Shown: positions 41,866-55,240, counted from the stretch's first letter. The stretch: DNA of 64,000 nt from Enoplolaimus lenunculus (GCA_030248215.1 JASANG010003696.1:186001-250000); one strand, 5' to 3'. Notes: a model not told the origin generated them from the sequence alone. Made by a program: numbers and translations.

Positions 41866-43598
41866 TATTCGGGGTCAAGTAGTCCAGTGTCTTGTAATGA
41901 TTATCGTTGTATACAACAAATTGTCAAAGTTACTCTAATTTCCCCAGTGAATTAAACGGCTGATTTGCTATATGAAACTGGTTAAATCAGACAACGAATG
42001 TTGATTAAAGTTCTGACCCATTCACTTCAAGCTAAACCCATGATAGAAGGAGCTTAAAAACGTTTCAAAGAAACTATATTTTTGAAAAAATTGTGTTATT
42101 CAGTTGAGTGGATAAATTTAAATTGGTGACGATTGGCAACGAAAAAATTACTTAAAACTGATTATTAGAATTGAGAAATCGGTACGAGTTATTTCATAAG
42201 ACAATTATACTGAACTCATACACATTTCTGTTTCCAACATTTAAACCAGTATCGATGAAAATTACCTCCAGGGATACAATAACAATAAAGGTTTTGGCGC
42301 CCACGTCTCTCCTGGGCCCCGCGTTGTACACCCGTTTAGTAACATAGAAAAAATAACTCTAATTACAAGAGTGAATTATGTCCATGTTTACAAGAGTGTG
42401 CAACTTTTGTAAGTCGTGTAAATGAAAGAATGCACCCAGCACACGTTGCTTTTTTGCTATTAGAAGCAAAAAATAAACTTGCAGTAAACAGAAAAGATCT
42501 TATTTTTAGTTTTATGCAAGTTAGGTCATCAGAACATAAAAGCTATGGAAGTTTGCAAGGTCTCGTTGACTTGCGACCAAAATTTTTTGCGTCAAAATCG
42601 AAAAGTTGATCAATTTATTTACACCAATCGACAACGTTTACCGAATTGAACTGAAATAACGTTTTTGCAATCTGATCGTTGATTGGTTAACGAATTATTG
42701 TCAAATAACTGATTTGGTGCAAGATATCAACATAGATTTAAATTTCTAGCATGAACGCGACCGCAAAACCACTATAAATTTCTTTGATCCAAGCGATCGG
42801 GAGGGTGGAAGGCGGTCGTTTTTGGCCCAAGGCGGTTGGCTTCAAAAACGCAAATATTAACGTTTATTATTTTTCTCAACGACCGTAAATACGCTACGAG
42901 AATAAAGAACTATCAGGTCAGAACTAAACGCTATACTAATCTTGGTTTTACCAGTTAAGAGCGTAGACAGGATTTCAATGCTGAAGGGTAAAATATATAA
43001 TTTTTTGGAAATTAAAATTTTAATCCCTAATATTTGAAAGGTAAAAAGACCGTTAATGATATGTCGTTATTTTGTTTGGTTCGTAAATTTCACGAAATGA
43101 TATATCCTCTCTATTTGTCTCCTTGTATACACTCCGGATCGCTGCGTCTTGTGCTATACGAACCTTTTTCATTGGGTTCAGTCGCGTAGACTCGATTTCA
43201 TTTTTCAATTAATATATATTTGCTGAATAAATTTTTTTTGACAAATAGCCCGCATGAAATGACTATAAATCCTCTTTATCAGTAAGCGATTTATGGCAAA
43301 AATCTGTGAGGCTTCAGCCAGTAGCATCTTCTAGAAATCTGAATCTGCCCCCGTATAAGCAGGCGGTTAATTCTCGCATGGTCGTGGGAACGATTTTTTG
43401 CCTAAGAGTGTTCATTTATTTAATTTATGCTTTTACTGGAAGATGAATTCAAACTAAATTAGTTTCAGAATAAGCGGCACTTTTTTCTATCAATTTATTA
43501 TTCAATAGCTGTCAACTGACATGCCTGAAAGTCTTGCCCCCCCGCGTCTAAATTCCATCGGATGCAATATTTTCGTTTGTCGCATAGCTCCCTCAACA
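41866..43598. other. intergenic DNA, no supported gene
   Basis: Nothing beyond short frames. A minus-strand frame at about 43055-43215 (MKKVRIAQDAAIRSVYKETN...) is protein-like in composition but lacks splice sites or family. Confidence 0.35.
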
Positions 43599-43754
43599 AG
43601 CCCGTAGCCAGCTCGCTTTGCTTTGGCTATAAAAATTTCAGGAATTGCATACAAGAGTTTTCGATGACTTTACAAGCAAGGTTGAACATTGTATAGGAGG
43701 AATTCTTGCAGGGTTGGGACTGAGCCCACCCTGGCCTGCCGCAGGCTACGGGCT
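43599..43754. mobile_element. hAT-like MITE, CCCGTAGCCAG family
   Basis: aagcccgtagccagctcgct and inverse gcaggctacgggct, with the gagttttcgatgactttaca core shared with 23065-23234. Confidence 0.65.
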
Positions 43755-44019
43755 GTCGCTCAGGGGTGTATATATACTTGGTGTAATAGATAAAATTATG
43801 TATCGCTTCGTAAAATTTCTGAAAAGACAAGAAAAAAGCCACTTTAACCGATTTAAGACTTTTAACCTCGTAATCGTAGACGTCAAAAATTGTCTTTTAC
43901 ATAAAGGTTTTATCTTCCCGAATTTCCGAAACTGAGACTACAGACGTAGTTGTCTTGAATTTCGCTGGGAATATAATATATCCTGAATACACCCAGTTAT
44001 GTATACGACCACCGATTGT

Positions 44020-44090
44020 CAGTGCCAGAGCTGACAGGGGTCGGGGATCCTCACAAATAGGGATATGGTGGGGTGGATGCTCCGGTCCTA
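44020..44090. mobile_element. 71-bp hAT-like MITE
   Basis: It starts cagtgccagagctgac and ends gatgctccggtccta. A perfect 8-bp duplication ccgattgt flanks it (44012-44019 and 44091-44098). Termini are only about 12 bp. Confidence 0.75.
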
Positions 44091-44386
44091 CCGATTGTTT
44101 TTAGTCTACAAGTCCGCGAACCTCAAACAAATATATTATAATTGTTTGTTTGGTTAGGTTTTGGCTTAAACCATTTTCTGGTTCAGTTTTTCAATTATTT
44201 ATACCGGTTTAGGGCAAAATTTGTAGTACTTTTTTTGGGTTTCAAGCGAACCATTGGGGTCAGAACGAAGTGGGCCAGGTGGCCTTGTGTCACGTTATGG
44301 CTACTCGGCAATGGAGGCCCGTGCCTATGAACTACTGCGAAATCTCCGAATTCTAGATCTGAAATATTTTGACTCTCATATCTTTG

Positions 44387-44500
44387 GGACCATGTAAAGA
44401 TCAGGGGCGTAAAGTTTTTCTTTGGAACTAGAATAGCGTAAGTTTAAGCTTTAGACTAATTTTTACTTGGTTTATGCTTAGGCTTAGAAATACAGTTTTC
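44387..44500. mobile_element. truncated GGCC-family MITE
   Basis: ggaccatgtaaagatcaggg, the gtttaagctttagactaatt block and a short hexamer run; the right end is missing. Confidence 0.6.
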
Positions 44501-44569
44501 AAGTAGAAATTAAAATTTGTACATTTTGAACGCCGTGAGTAGATTTCAATTTTTATAAGCACCAAATGT

Positions 44570-45107
44570 TATTGGTTTTGGGTTCCATCGGAATTCCGGT
44601 TCCGCTTTCGACAAAATGTACTTCCGATGGAAACCCGGCTTATTGCCAATTGCTTCTTCAGCAAATCGGAACCGTCGCGTAGGTATCAAAGAAAAAGTAT
44701 TGTAACCAAACGTTAGGGAGGGTTCCAACAGGCACTTAATTTTGCAGGAACAGGAACAAGAACAAGAACCGGCATTTAAAACAATCTTCATTACCGAATT
44801 ACTGTTAAACGCTTTTAACAACGTCGAAAAATGGTTTAAACGAATTTTCAGCTGCTTCATCAACAAGATTTACAAAAACACAACAGAAACAGTTTATTAA
44901 CAAAATTGAAGTAGTTGAAAAAAGACTCATGTCGAAATAACAACTTTTTAAAGACAAAGTTTCCAATATTTAAATCTTTAGGCATAATTTGCCGCAAAAC
45001 CGTAAAAATTCCGGTTCCTGCATCTTTGAATGCAGAAACAAGAACATGAACAGAAATTGAATATTTGCAGGAATTTCGGCCGCAACAGGAATTCCGGTTG
45101 AACCGTG
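44570..45107. mobile_element. decayed hAT-like element, CCGGAATTCC ends
   Basis: gggttccatcggaattccgg on the left and aggaattccggttgaaccgtg on the right are imperfect inverses, with gttcctg/caggaac motifs inside. Confidence 0.5.
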
Positions 45108-47684
45108 ATTTATATACTGTTAACGATCTAACAAATTGTGTTTAAAGAACCAATATTTTTTTACTGGTGTTTCGATGCCGGCACCAGTAAATCCATATTT
45201 CTGGGCCCGCCACTGTTAAACAGTACCGGTCATAGTACTTGTGCTTTCAGGTCGACTACAACACGTTATATCTGGTTTCAACGGCCTCACATATTGTCAC
45301 TAATACATAATACGAATATGTACATATATATATTTTGTGGCGGGAAAATAATTAGCTATCACATCTTATGCGGTAAATATGTTAGCTATGGTCGGACGAA
45401 CACATTTTGGCTTTTATGAAAGCCGCAATATATTAGCTATACATATATAGATTCATAGAGCTTTCTTGTTTAGCGTTGAGACCTTGGGGCGACGTTGAAT
45501 CTAAGCCCTTCCTATTAAAGCACGAATCGCCAGGCGTGGAAAGGTTCTTGGGTTTAGGCTCTCTCTGACTCTCAGTGGTAGTCCCGAGACTGCGTGTCCA
45601 CCATGTTCTGTCTTCGTATGTTATATGTATGGCGGTATTGATGCTATTGTTTTAGACATGTTTCAAAATGTACTTTTTAGTTGGCCGCACTTATAGTTGT
45701 CAAATATATACATGGTTTAGATATGTTTTGATATGGTTGTAATAAGCTGGTCTCGAAAGATATTAGCTCTAAATGGGCGTAGTCAGGATTTCGTTTTGAG
45801 AATGAATATATTCAACAAACTGTACGAGTCAGTGTAGCGAATGAGTAAAAAAATTATTCACCTCTCGGGGGTCTGAGATTATTCGACATTCTTTGTCCTG
45901 AATACAGCTAATCTGACTACACAACTTTTCATCGTACTACCGTAAGTTTGGGATCGCAAATGATCGGTGGTATAGGCTTAGCTGCCCAGTGCAAACCTTG
46001 TAGAAACCAGAAAGTAAGATAAATCTGAAGAACTTTCTCAGCGTTTCGAAAAGTATTTTGTACACCCTTGTATATAATCCTGTCGACGAACGCAATCTGC
46101 GCTCCCCACAAATCCCGTTGTGGTACGACCGGCGTTAGAATAAGAATAGTCGGCCGCACCAAACAGGGGTCCAATAGGGATCCCCAGTAAAATGTTTCAC
46201 AGCTCTATACCTTCGTGGTCCGCGAAAAATTTTTTATTGGCTTGTTATCAATTGAAACATATCGTCGGTTTTCGGATGGTGGAAAGCCAGGGACTCGGGA
46301 CCCCTGCGCCCCCGTTTTCATCCGGCGCTGGTTCCAGGATGGCTGCAGAGTATTTGCGTGTGTTGTTTGGGCTGAAAATAAATGTAGGTCATTTATTCTA
46401 TCATGCATGACATATAATATGCTGTGTTTCTTTATATTAAATGCTTAACTTCAACGTTTTGGTCGAACCTTGACAGCAGGTAACTAATGATTCAATACAT
46501 TGTACCTGTAGCGGCAGCAAGCTAGTTTTGCCAGAATCCAGCACAACAGCAAGAGTGGATAAGTTGTTTACCCACTACCCGCCCTTATTTTTTCTTCTGT
46601 GTTCAATACAATTGTGTAATTATACAGTGTATAGATGTTAGTCGCTCTATTTACATTACAAAAAACTATTAGTAAACTTTGAAAACAACCCATTCGGTAA
46701 AAAATGTAACACTGGATAATATTGCACATTTAACTTATCACCGGAAAAACTAGCTTGTTTGCCGATGGGTGATTATGACGAGTGAACCAAAACGTTCTTA
46801 CCTGTACGAAATCATTGTCGTCAAGATCGTATGATCATACGTTTTTTATGGCTTCGTCGCAAGTTATCTTAATGTTTCATTCAGAAAACTTGTGAACACA
46901 TTCTTCAAAGCTAAGAAAAACATATAAATACGGAAAACGCGAAGGATGTCTCCAAATGCTATATGTTAAGCTATACTTAAAAATTTCTGTTGAAATATGT
47001 GTAAAAAGTATTCCCGCGCGCGTGGGCCAAATTCAGCCAGAACCAATAGCAAGGTGTTTCATTTACGAGGGATACTAGCTATGTGCTTTAAACTGCTGTT
47101 TGCCGTTTTTTGACAATTTTAGGCGTATAAAAATCACAAATTTTTTCCCTCGCTTTCAAATTCTTTACCCACGGGTATACCCGCGTCAAAATTTTCTTAC
47201 ACGTACCCGCGTTAGCCGCGGATACCCGTTGATAGCCTGCAGCTCAGATATCTAATCTTAACAATGCAGTCAGTAGTTCGACGTAAAAATAAGCCAAATC
47301 GACAACGCTCGATTTTTGACGTTTAAAAAATTTATTTCAATTAATATTAATTTTAATATTCGGTGAGACAATTGAGTTACACACAAACTATATGAACTCA
47401 TAAAATTGGCGTGTTCTGGCCAACCCTAAACATTTAACCAGCTCACTGTTTAATAGTATTTGCTTCAAGAAATTTAAACAGCTGCTTAGACGAGAAATAT
47501 ATCGAATTAGATCATTTCCTGAAAATCCCAAATGAAAGTAACCATTCAGTTCCCTTTACACTCAAAACAGAGCAAATTCCATTGATAGTTCAGTGGAATT
47601 TTTAAAACGCCAAGAACAGCTATGCCGACGCACGCGACATAGTCCAGTGGAATATGTGGGGAACGGATATATATGCAACGATAA
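45108..47684. other. intergenic DNA, no supported gene
   Basis: Weak frames at 45929-46174 (minus) and 46192-46448 (plus) overlap and lack signals. About 47150-47240 has acccgcgggtatacccgcg-like repeats resembling another subterminal-array MITE. No gene could be supported. Confidence 0.4.
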
Positions 47685-48041
47685 ATGCGATGCGGTATGC
47701 AAAACGCCGCTGTTTTGACTAAGAAAGGAACTCCGTTAAGATACGATGTCTTGAATAAGGATGGTACTCCGTTAAGACAAGCTGTCTTGACTAAGGATGG
47801 AACTCCGTTAAGACAAGACGTCTTGACTAAGGATGCAACTCCGTTAAGACAAGATGCCTTGAATAACGAAGGAACTCTGTTAAGACAAGATGTCATGACT
47901 AAGGATGGTACTCCGTTAAGACAAGACGTCTTGACTAAGGATGCAACTCCGTTAAGACAAGATGCCTTGACTAAGGATGGAACTCCGTTAAGACAAGTTG
48001 CCTTGACTAGCAGACAGTTCGTAATTAAGAAGGACTGCTAA
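47685..48041 (+). CDS. possible 12-residue-repeat protein, 118 aa, on a 36-bp minisatellite
   Basis: Eight 36-bp units (47714-48001) each encode a variant of LTKDGTPLRQDV, in frame throughout because 36 is a multiple of three. Unique N- and C-termini follow (MRCGMQNAAV and TSRQFVIKKDC). The stop codon is followed at once by an AATAAA (about 48042). The units differ mainly at codons 5-6 and 10-12. The opposite strand is also open (CLNGVPSLVKTS repeats), so the frame alone does not prove coding. No family is recognised; it may be only a minisatellite. Confidence 0.3.
   Translation: MRCGMQNAAVLTKKGTPLRYDVLNKDGTPLRQAVLTKDGTPLRQDVLTKDATPLRQDALNNEGTLLRQDVMTKDGTPLRQDVLTKDATPLRQDALTKDGTPLRQVALTSRQFVIKKDC
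47714..48001. repeat. 36-bp minisatellite, eight units
   Basis: Unit ttgactaaggatggaactcc-gttaagacaagatgtc. Neighbouring variants recur in order, so units 3-4 and 6-7 look like copies of one block. Confidence 0.9.
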
Positions 48042-48199
48042 TAAACATACTTTGTTGTAATGTAGGCCGTAATGTTTGAGCATTACAGTTGAAATTGTAT
48101 ATTGTCTACACATGTAAGCAACGGCGGTTGGTTCGTTACGATAATTTATTTGCCAGGCTAATGAGGGTTAAGGGTAACTTGGTTGGTGTGTAGAACATT

Positions 48200-48412
48200 T
48201 GTTTGGCTTGGCAAAATTGAACTTTGAAGAAGAAACCATTTTTAGCGGATATACAACAGAATAAGCTTAAACTTTAGACTAACTTTTTGTTTAGACTTAG
48301 GCTTAGGCACAGGCTTACACATAAATTTTTCGTTGAGGTGAGCGTTGGGTTTTGGCTTAAAATTAGGAAATAATTACACTACTGTTACGTCACTGATAGT
48401 AGCATTGGCCAT
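48200..48412. mobile_element. decayed GGCC-family MITE
   Basis: It contains gaataagcttaaactttaga, TTAGGC-type hexamers and a right end tactgttacg...gcattggcc. Confidence 0.55.
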
Positions 48413-48552
48413 TATATGAATAGTTTCTATTGGCTTAATTTTAACAACAGTTTGAACTGTTATGAACACCGGTGAAGTTGATTGATAATACGTTGAAAAT
48501 GGACGAAAATTACGTCTAAGGTAGTCAATACCATTACTCCCTTAAATTTTTG

Positions 48553-48782
48553 GCCAATTTAAAGAACAGCGGCGGAACAGTATTATAAGCATATTCCTAA
48601 GCTTAAGCCTAAACATAAGCCTAAGTGTAAGAATGAGTTTATTCCTAAGCCTAAGCCTAAGCCTAAGTGTAAGAATGAGTTTATTCCTAAGCCTAAAAAA
48701 TAAAAAAAATAGTCAAACGCTTAAGCTTTAAGTCTATTCTAGTCCCGCAGAAAAACGTTCCGCCGCTGATCTTTCATGGACC
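48553..48782. mobile_element. GGCC-family MITE with perfect duplication
   Basis: From gccaatttaaagaacagcgg to ccgctgatctttcatggacc, flanked by aatttttg (48545-48552 and 48783-48790). The interior duplicates a cctaagtgtaagaatgagtt unit. Confidence 0.85.
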
Positions 48783-49458
48783 AATTTTTGAAACGACAAT
48801 GAAGAAAGATGATTTAACAGAGGTAAACTCGCAAAAATTTAGAGCGCAAAACTATTTTCTTATGTAATACGCTTGTTGGCAAAAACCTTTTCGCTATGAA
48901 GGTAATATACCTTCTGGATCGAGATTATGGCTGCGTCTATTACGGCAATCATACTGGTAATGGCTGCACCTTATTTGGATATGATGGTTCGGATCAGAGC
49001 TGCACGTTATCCACCGGGTATCCGCGAGTAAATGCTTGCGGGTAAGCAAGATGGGGCCCGCAAGGGTCGGCGGTACCTCGTTGGACTTTGGGATAGCGCT
49101 TCCGCCAGCACTGATTAGATTTTTTCTATATTTGAAGCTTTGTTGAAAATCTTTGTTTTTCAAATTTTAAATTTTACAAAAGAATTCGTTTAACTCGCGT
49201 ATTTTCAAACAATTCCTATGGATGCTTTTTTAACTCGAGGGCCCCATTTTAGTAAAATGTATAGATTCTTTACAAACTTTGCCGTTGCATAAAACCATAC
49301 ATTATTGTTAATATTTATAAATTTATTCTTAGCTATGTAATTATTACCTTTGTTTTTTTCGAGCAAAATTTTCTCTATCACTGCTCTCATAGTTCCTGAA
49401 TGAAAGCCAATCAGGCAAGCTTTGACTACTTCAGTGTGTCTTGCAAACTTCGCTCGGT
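48783..49458. other. DNA upstream of the large Asn-rich gene
   Basis: Includes a gggtatccgcgagtaaatg repeat-like patch (about 48990-49080). A cttcag at about 49429-49434 could be the acceptor of a 5' UTR exon just before the start codon. Confidence 0.35.
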
Positions 49459-52248
49459 ATGACATCTTCTTCGATAGTAATTGCTTCACCAGTCGACGAT
49501 CATATGGGATGCGGCATTAGTTCAAACAGTACCACTCTAGCAATCAATATCGCTCAACCTGGCTGCAGCTTACACTTCCCGACTCCTAAAGCTCAGTTGA
49601 ACTCGAAGCCTAAAGTGAACCCTATCGAGCCAGTAAAACGTTCAATGTACAGCAGACAACGGCCACCATCATCAGAATTAAAATTTGGCGAAGTTCGTTC
49701 CAGTTCCGGTCACAGTTGTGTACTCGAAACTACCCGACCCTTAGTCACGGGTTCGCCGCTTGAAAATGTTGTTTCCTTTGGCGTTTCGAATATAGTTTCA
49801 AATCATGGAGCTGGTGCGATTCAATCTGACACTAGTAGCAACGTAGTTGCTATACCTAGGGGTAGTTGTGGATCTCAACGCGAAGACAGCTTCAAACACG
49901 GCCCTTCTGATCGCAAAGATGCCACGCTGGATGGAATCGGCAGGGAAAACTTAACAATGAAAATCCATACTGGTCCAAGACGTGATACAAAAGGTAATTT
50001 GGCACAATGTATAGAACAGGGTTGTAACAGCAGTATATGTATATATTACTAAACCTAAACTTAAGCAAAAAAATCAGCCCAAAGCTTAAGCTTACTCTCT
50101 ATTGCAGTCCCGCAGAAAAACGCTCCGCACCTGTTCTATACATGGGCCAGAATAATAAAATCATTTGTAGTTTCATTGCTAAATAAATTTAGTTACACGT
50201 TGAGTTCAAATCTAACGCATTTACACAACAGGAAATGTTGCATCACACAAAAACAACAAAATTAGGACTCAGTTGAATCAAGAGTGGATAATGTATACTA
50301 AACAAGAGTATGCAACTGGGTATATTCTGTGTCCTCAGATTCCTCGCACGCAAAAACCTTTCAGCCACCCTAATAATTATTGGAATAATTCAAAAAGTCC
50401 TAATTTTGTCTCGTCAATTATGCAAACATGCAAATTATCTATTAGCTAACTATTCGATAATCGCCTTTAAAGGTTTGTAGACAATTTATTCAGATTCCTC
50501 GTACCCGAAAACCCTTTAGTGCTGAAATTATATTGCTTTTAACATTAATAATTATTGAAATAATTTAAAAAGTCCTAATTTTGCCTGGTCAATTAAGATA
50601 ATATGTAAATTAGCTATTAGCTAACTATTCAATTATCGGTTTTGGAGGTTTGTAAACAATTTATTCAAATTCCTCGCACCTAAAAACCTTTTAGTGCTGA
50701 AATTATATTACTTTTAACCTTAATAATTAGTGAAATATTGTAAAAAGTCCTAATTTAGGCTTATAAACTATGCTAATATGCAAATTATCTATTAGCTAAC
50801 TATTCTATAATCGCCTTTAAAGGTTTGTAGACAATTTATTCAGATTTCTTGCACCCGAAAACCCTTTAGTGTGAAATTATATTGCTTTTAACACTAATAA
50901 TTATTGAAATAATTTAAAAAGTCCTAATTTTGCCTGGTCAATTAAGCTAATATGTAAATTAGCTATTAGCTAACTATTCAATTATCGGTTTTGGAGATTT
51001 GTAAACAATTTATTCAAATTCCTCACACCTAAAAACCTTCTAGTGCTGAAATTATATTGCTTTTAACCTTAATAATTAGTGAAATATTGTAAAAAGTCCT
51101 AATTTAGGCTTATAAACTATGCTAATATGCAAATTATCTATTAGCCAACTACTCAATTATTGGTTTTAGACGTTTTTAAACAATTTATTGAGATTCCTCG
51201 CACCTAAAAACCCTTTAGTGCTGAAATTATATTGCTTTTAACCTTAATAATTATTGAAATAATTTAAAAAGTCCTAATTATGCCTGGTCAATTAAGCTAA
51301 TATGCAAATTAGCTATCAGCTAACTATTCAATTATCGGTTATGGACGTTTGTAAACAATTTATTCAAATTCCTCGCACCTAAAAACCCTTTAGTGCTGAA
51401 ATGGTTTTGCTTTTAACCTTAATAATTAGTGAAATATTGTAAAAAGTCCTAATTTATGCTTATAAACTATGCTAATATGCAAATTATCTATTAGCTAACT
51501 GCTCAATTATCCGTTTTGGAGATTTGTAAACAGTCTACGCAGATTCTACGCACCCAAAAACCCTTTAATGCTAAAATTAGATGGCTTATAAATGTAATAA
51601 TTAGTGAAATATTGTGGAAAGTCATAATTTAGGCTTAATTAATTATGCAAGTTAGCCTGTAGCTAATAAACGGCTTAACATTTTCAAACCCCAATGCGAG
51701 GTTAACACCCCAGGATAATTGGCTTTCAAACAAAAAAGTTTATCAAAATCGGTTCAGGCGTTCCTGAGATTCTTTTCGGACGGACAGACGGTCAGACGGA
51801 CAGACGGACGGACGGACATCCACCTTTCGACCCCGAAGCACAAAACATAAAACGCTTCGCGAAACTCAGAGCTTCGCTCGGAGTTTCGCTTTGCTCAACA
51901 AGCCCCAAAAACGCCTGGTATATTTTTAAAGGCATTTCCAATTCGAGTAATTCATTGCTCATCACAGTTAAGCGAAACTCGCCCCGGATGGTTGATGTGA
52001 GAACAACAAATATTCGACAGTTTTTACGCGACGTATCGATGCCGTTACCCAAGTTATTTGCTAAAATTTATAGATTTAAGCTGTTTTTTCGTTTTTCCAT
52101 ATATTCAGAAGAAACCGAAAAATAGAAAAAACGTTATTCTGATGGTTTTTATCCGATGTCAAACCTTAGTTTTTATACTGTTTCAGGACCATCAAATATA
52201 ACAACAGCAACAAAAACAACAACAACAACAACACCAACAACAACAACT

Positions 52249-52285
<37 letters not shown>

Positions 52286-52302
52286 AAACCCCAACTCCAC
52301 CC

Positions 52303-52336
<34 letters not shown>

Positions 52337-55172
52337 CGTCCAACGTATCCACTATTTACGTCGCGGGTGATTCCGAGGACACACCAGCAGGTGCCAAACC
52401 AAAATATAAAACCCCAGCAATGATCACCCCAACTGACAGGAACCACAACTTAATTAATTCTCGCAGTACCAGTTTAAACCAAGCTGCGACTGCCGCGGTG
52501 CCAAACCCACCCATTTCACCAATCAGCACATACTCTGGCCCCAAGTTTAAATCTTCCATCCAAACGCTAAGCGTAACCACCTCTCCTACAATCCAAACAA
52601 CAAATTTAGGCGAAACAAATTCACATCCGGCTACGCGTTCCGCTCAAACGCTTAGACGAACAGTTCCGGCTCCGGTAGAACAATGCCAGACTTTACAGTA
52701 TGCTCGAACAGCTCAGCGGATACGCTCTAGTGCTCACGATTGCCAAAAAACAAACGCAAGCCTAGCAACAATCACAACTCTTGATGATACTGGGGTTTTC
52801 GTCGCAAGCGGTTCTGAAATTCAAAGACATCTAAGTTCAAGCCGACGAACTGCAAGCATTTCAGATGAAATAGCGTCCACAATGTCTGAACAAAGCTTTG
52901 TTGTTGTTCGGCGAAAACTATACGCAACGTGGGAACATTTGCCAGGAGCAATTGCAGGGTGTGATGCAGCGGCTGGAGACGACTTAGCAATTATACTTCA
53001 TAAAGCGCCGAAAAGTCTACAAAGTCTTGAAAATGAAGCTGTACTGGAAACGCAACGGTTGCTGGACGAACGACAACAAACAAGAGTTACTAAGCAGAAA
53101 TCAAACGAAAATCAGTACGTATATGGCGTTGGACCGGCGGCGAATAAGAATATTGCAAAGAATGGCAAGACCAATGATTATAACGAAACAAAGATACGCA
53201 AAAACCAATCGAAGCAGAATGGCGACAAAACAGCGGAGCAAAAACGAAAAAATGACAACAGTGGAAAAACGTGCAAACCAAATCGTACCTTAAATGCGCA
53301 CAGTAGAAGCAGCAGCAGCGAAAGTGAAGACGGAACGCGTCAACGAGAATTAATAAAATTAGCATACGGAAGAAATGCAGAACCGCTTCAAGAAAACAAG
53401 ACGTGCACGGCAGCTAAAAATGAGAACAACGCTCCAAGACAAGGAAGCGACAAGACACCGAACTGCAATTTGGAACAACACCAGCAAAACGTTAAATGCA
53501 GTGAAGAGCGAGCAAATCCGGATAAACGCGTTATAGTAGGAACTTCTCTGCAAGAGCAATTGGCAAAAAAGTTCATCGGAGTTTGTGAAGTCCGGAACGA
53601 TGTAAGTCGCTTGAACACAAACAACAACAACAAGAATAACAACATCAACAACAACAACAACAACAAAAACAACAACAACAACAACAACAACAACAGAAAT
53701 AATAACAATAATAATAATGATAATAATAATAATAATAATAATACTAACAGTACCTGCAACAACAAGAACAAAAACAAATACAACGGTAACAGATACAACA
53801 TCACAACCTCGACCAAACAAACTATAATAACGCGTCAAAGCTTTAAAGAAAATGTAAATATCGATTTACAACTGAAAACATCTAAAATTGAAAATAATCA
53901 GTCAAAAACTTCATTCCATAATTCAAATCAAAATCTTAACAGCACAGGCCACAAAAGTATACTATCACAAAGCAAACCTAATCAAACTGTAAAAATGGAC
54001 GTTTCCGCTGAAAAATTAGCGAGCCCCAATCCAGTTGAAAAGGTGGTGGTTCAAGACAATCTTCCCTCTAAATCCTACAACTTCCCAGTATCGACTAAAC
54101 GAAATATTGATAAGCTTCAATCCGGATCCGATCTATTATCTCATTCTGTCGAAATTTGCAATTCCAGTCAGTCTACAAAGAGTTCACTAACAAAAAATAA
54201 CTCAACCGTTGACGGCAAACACGGCTACACGACGAAACCTATATCTCCGTCTACAAGTATATCTTTGGGGATACGTAGCTTAAAAAGTCAAATTTCGTCT
54301 ATCGGAGCGACCGCTAAGCGGTCAAGATGTGCAACTCAAACCGGTGCTAATTCGGCATTATCCGTTTACGGTAAAACACAGAAATGTTCCGGTGAATCGC
54401 AGAAGATATGTAACAAATTCGTGTTCGTGAGAAAAACGCGTCAACGGACTAACGATTCCGACAACAATGCTAACAATTTTAAAGAAACTATTGTTACGGG
54501 TACGACCAACGAATATGTCTGTTCGAAAAGGAATCAATCGTTCATATTGAATGGAACCAATGGTGTTGAAGATCGGTCGAATGCTTCTGACAAATCATTG
54601 CTTCTGCAAACAGAGCATGAACACTTAAGAACTGGAGAAGTGGACTTGGAAACTTGTGAAAACAAAGAAAACGATAATAATTGCGGAATATCTTATGATG
54701 ATGATGATGATGATGATACACCAACCCTCGCGAGCTTAACAATAAACAATTCCAGCAACACAAGCACCGATTTGGAATTGCTAGAAACGGCAAAATCTGC
54801 AACAAAATCAAATTTGACGAAAAGTGAAGAATTAAAAATAAACCACGAAAATAAACAATCCAGCGTTGATAGCAATCGAAAAAAGCAGACAGTCATCAGC
54901 GATGGAATGAATAATCGAAGAAGCGAATTTGTTGACAACTGCAACTCCGATAGCGAAACTGATTGCACCATTAACAGCAAAAGTAACAACCGTAGCAGTG
55001 ACTATAATAATGGATTTGGAAGCATTTTTCGAGATGCTGATGCGAGTAAAAATAGCAATAACAGCGACTGCAACACGGTCAACAGTAGCAACATTAGCGT
55101 CAACAAAAATAATAGGAAAAACAAAAATGATAGTAAAAATTATAACAACAGCAACAACATCAACAACAACCG

Positions 55173-55203
<31 letters not shown>

Positions 55204-55207
55204 AATG

Positions 55208-55240
<33 letters not shown>

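Noticed and set aside
48896-49045. Cysteine-containing 49-codon ORF ending at a GTAAGC donor
   Set aside because: Attractive composition (GCVYYGNHTGNGC), but the second half is made of gggtatccgcgag-type repeat resembling 47150-47240, with no signal peptide or acceptor.
50338-51690. CRISPR-like array
   Set aside because: The genome is eukaryotic; 175-bp monomers without unique spacers are satellite DNA.
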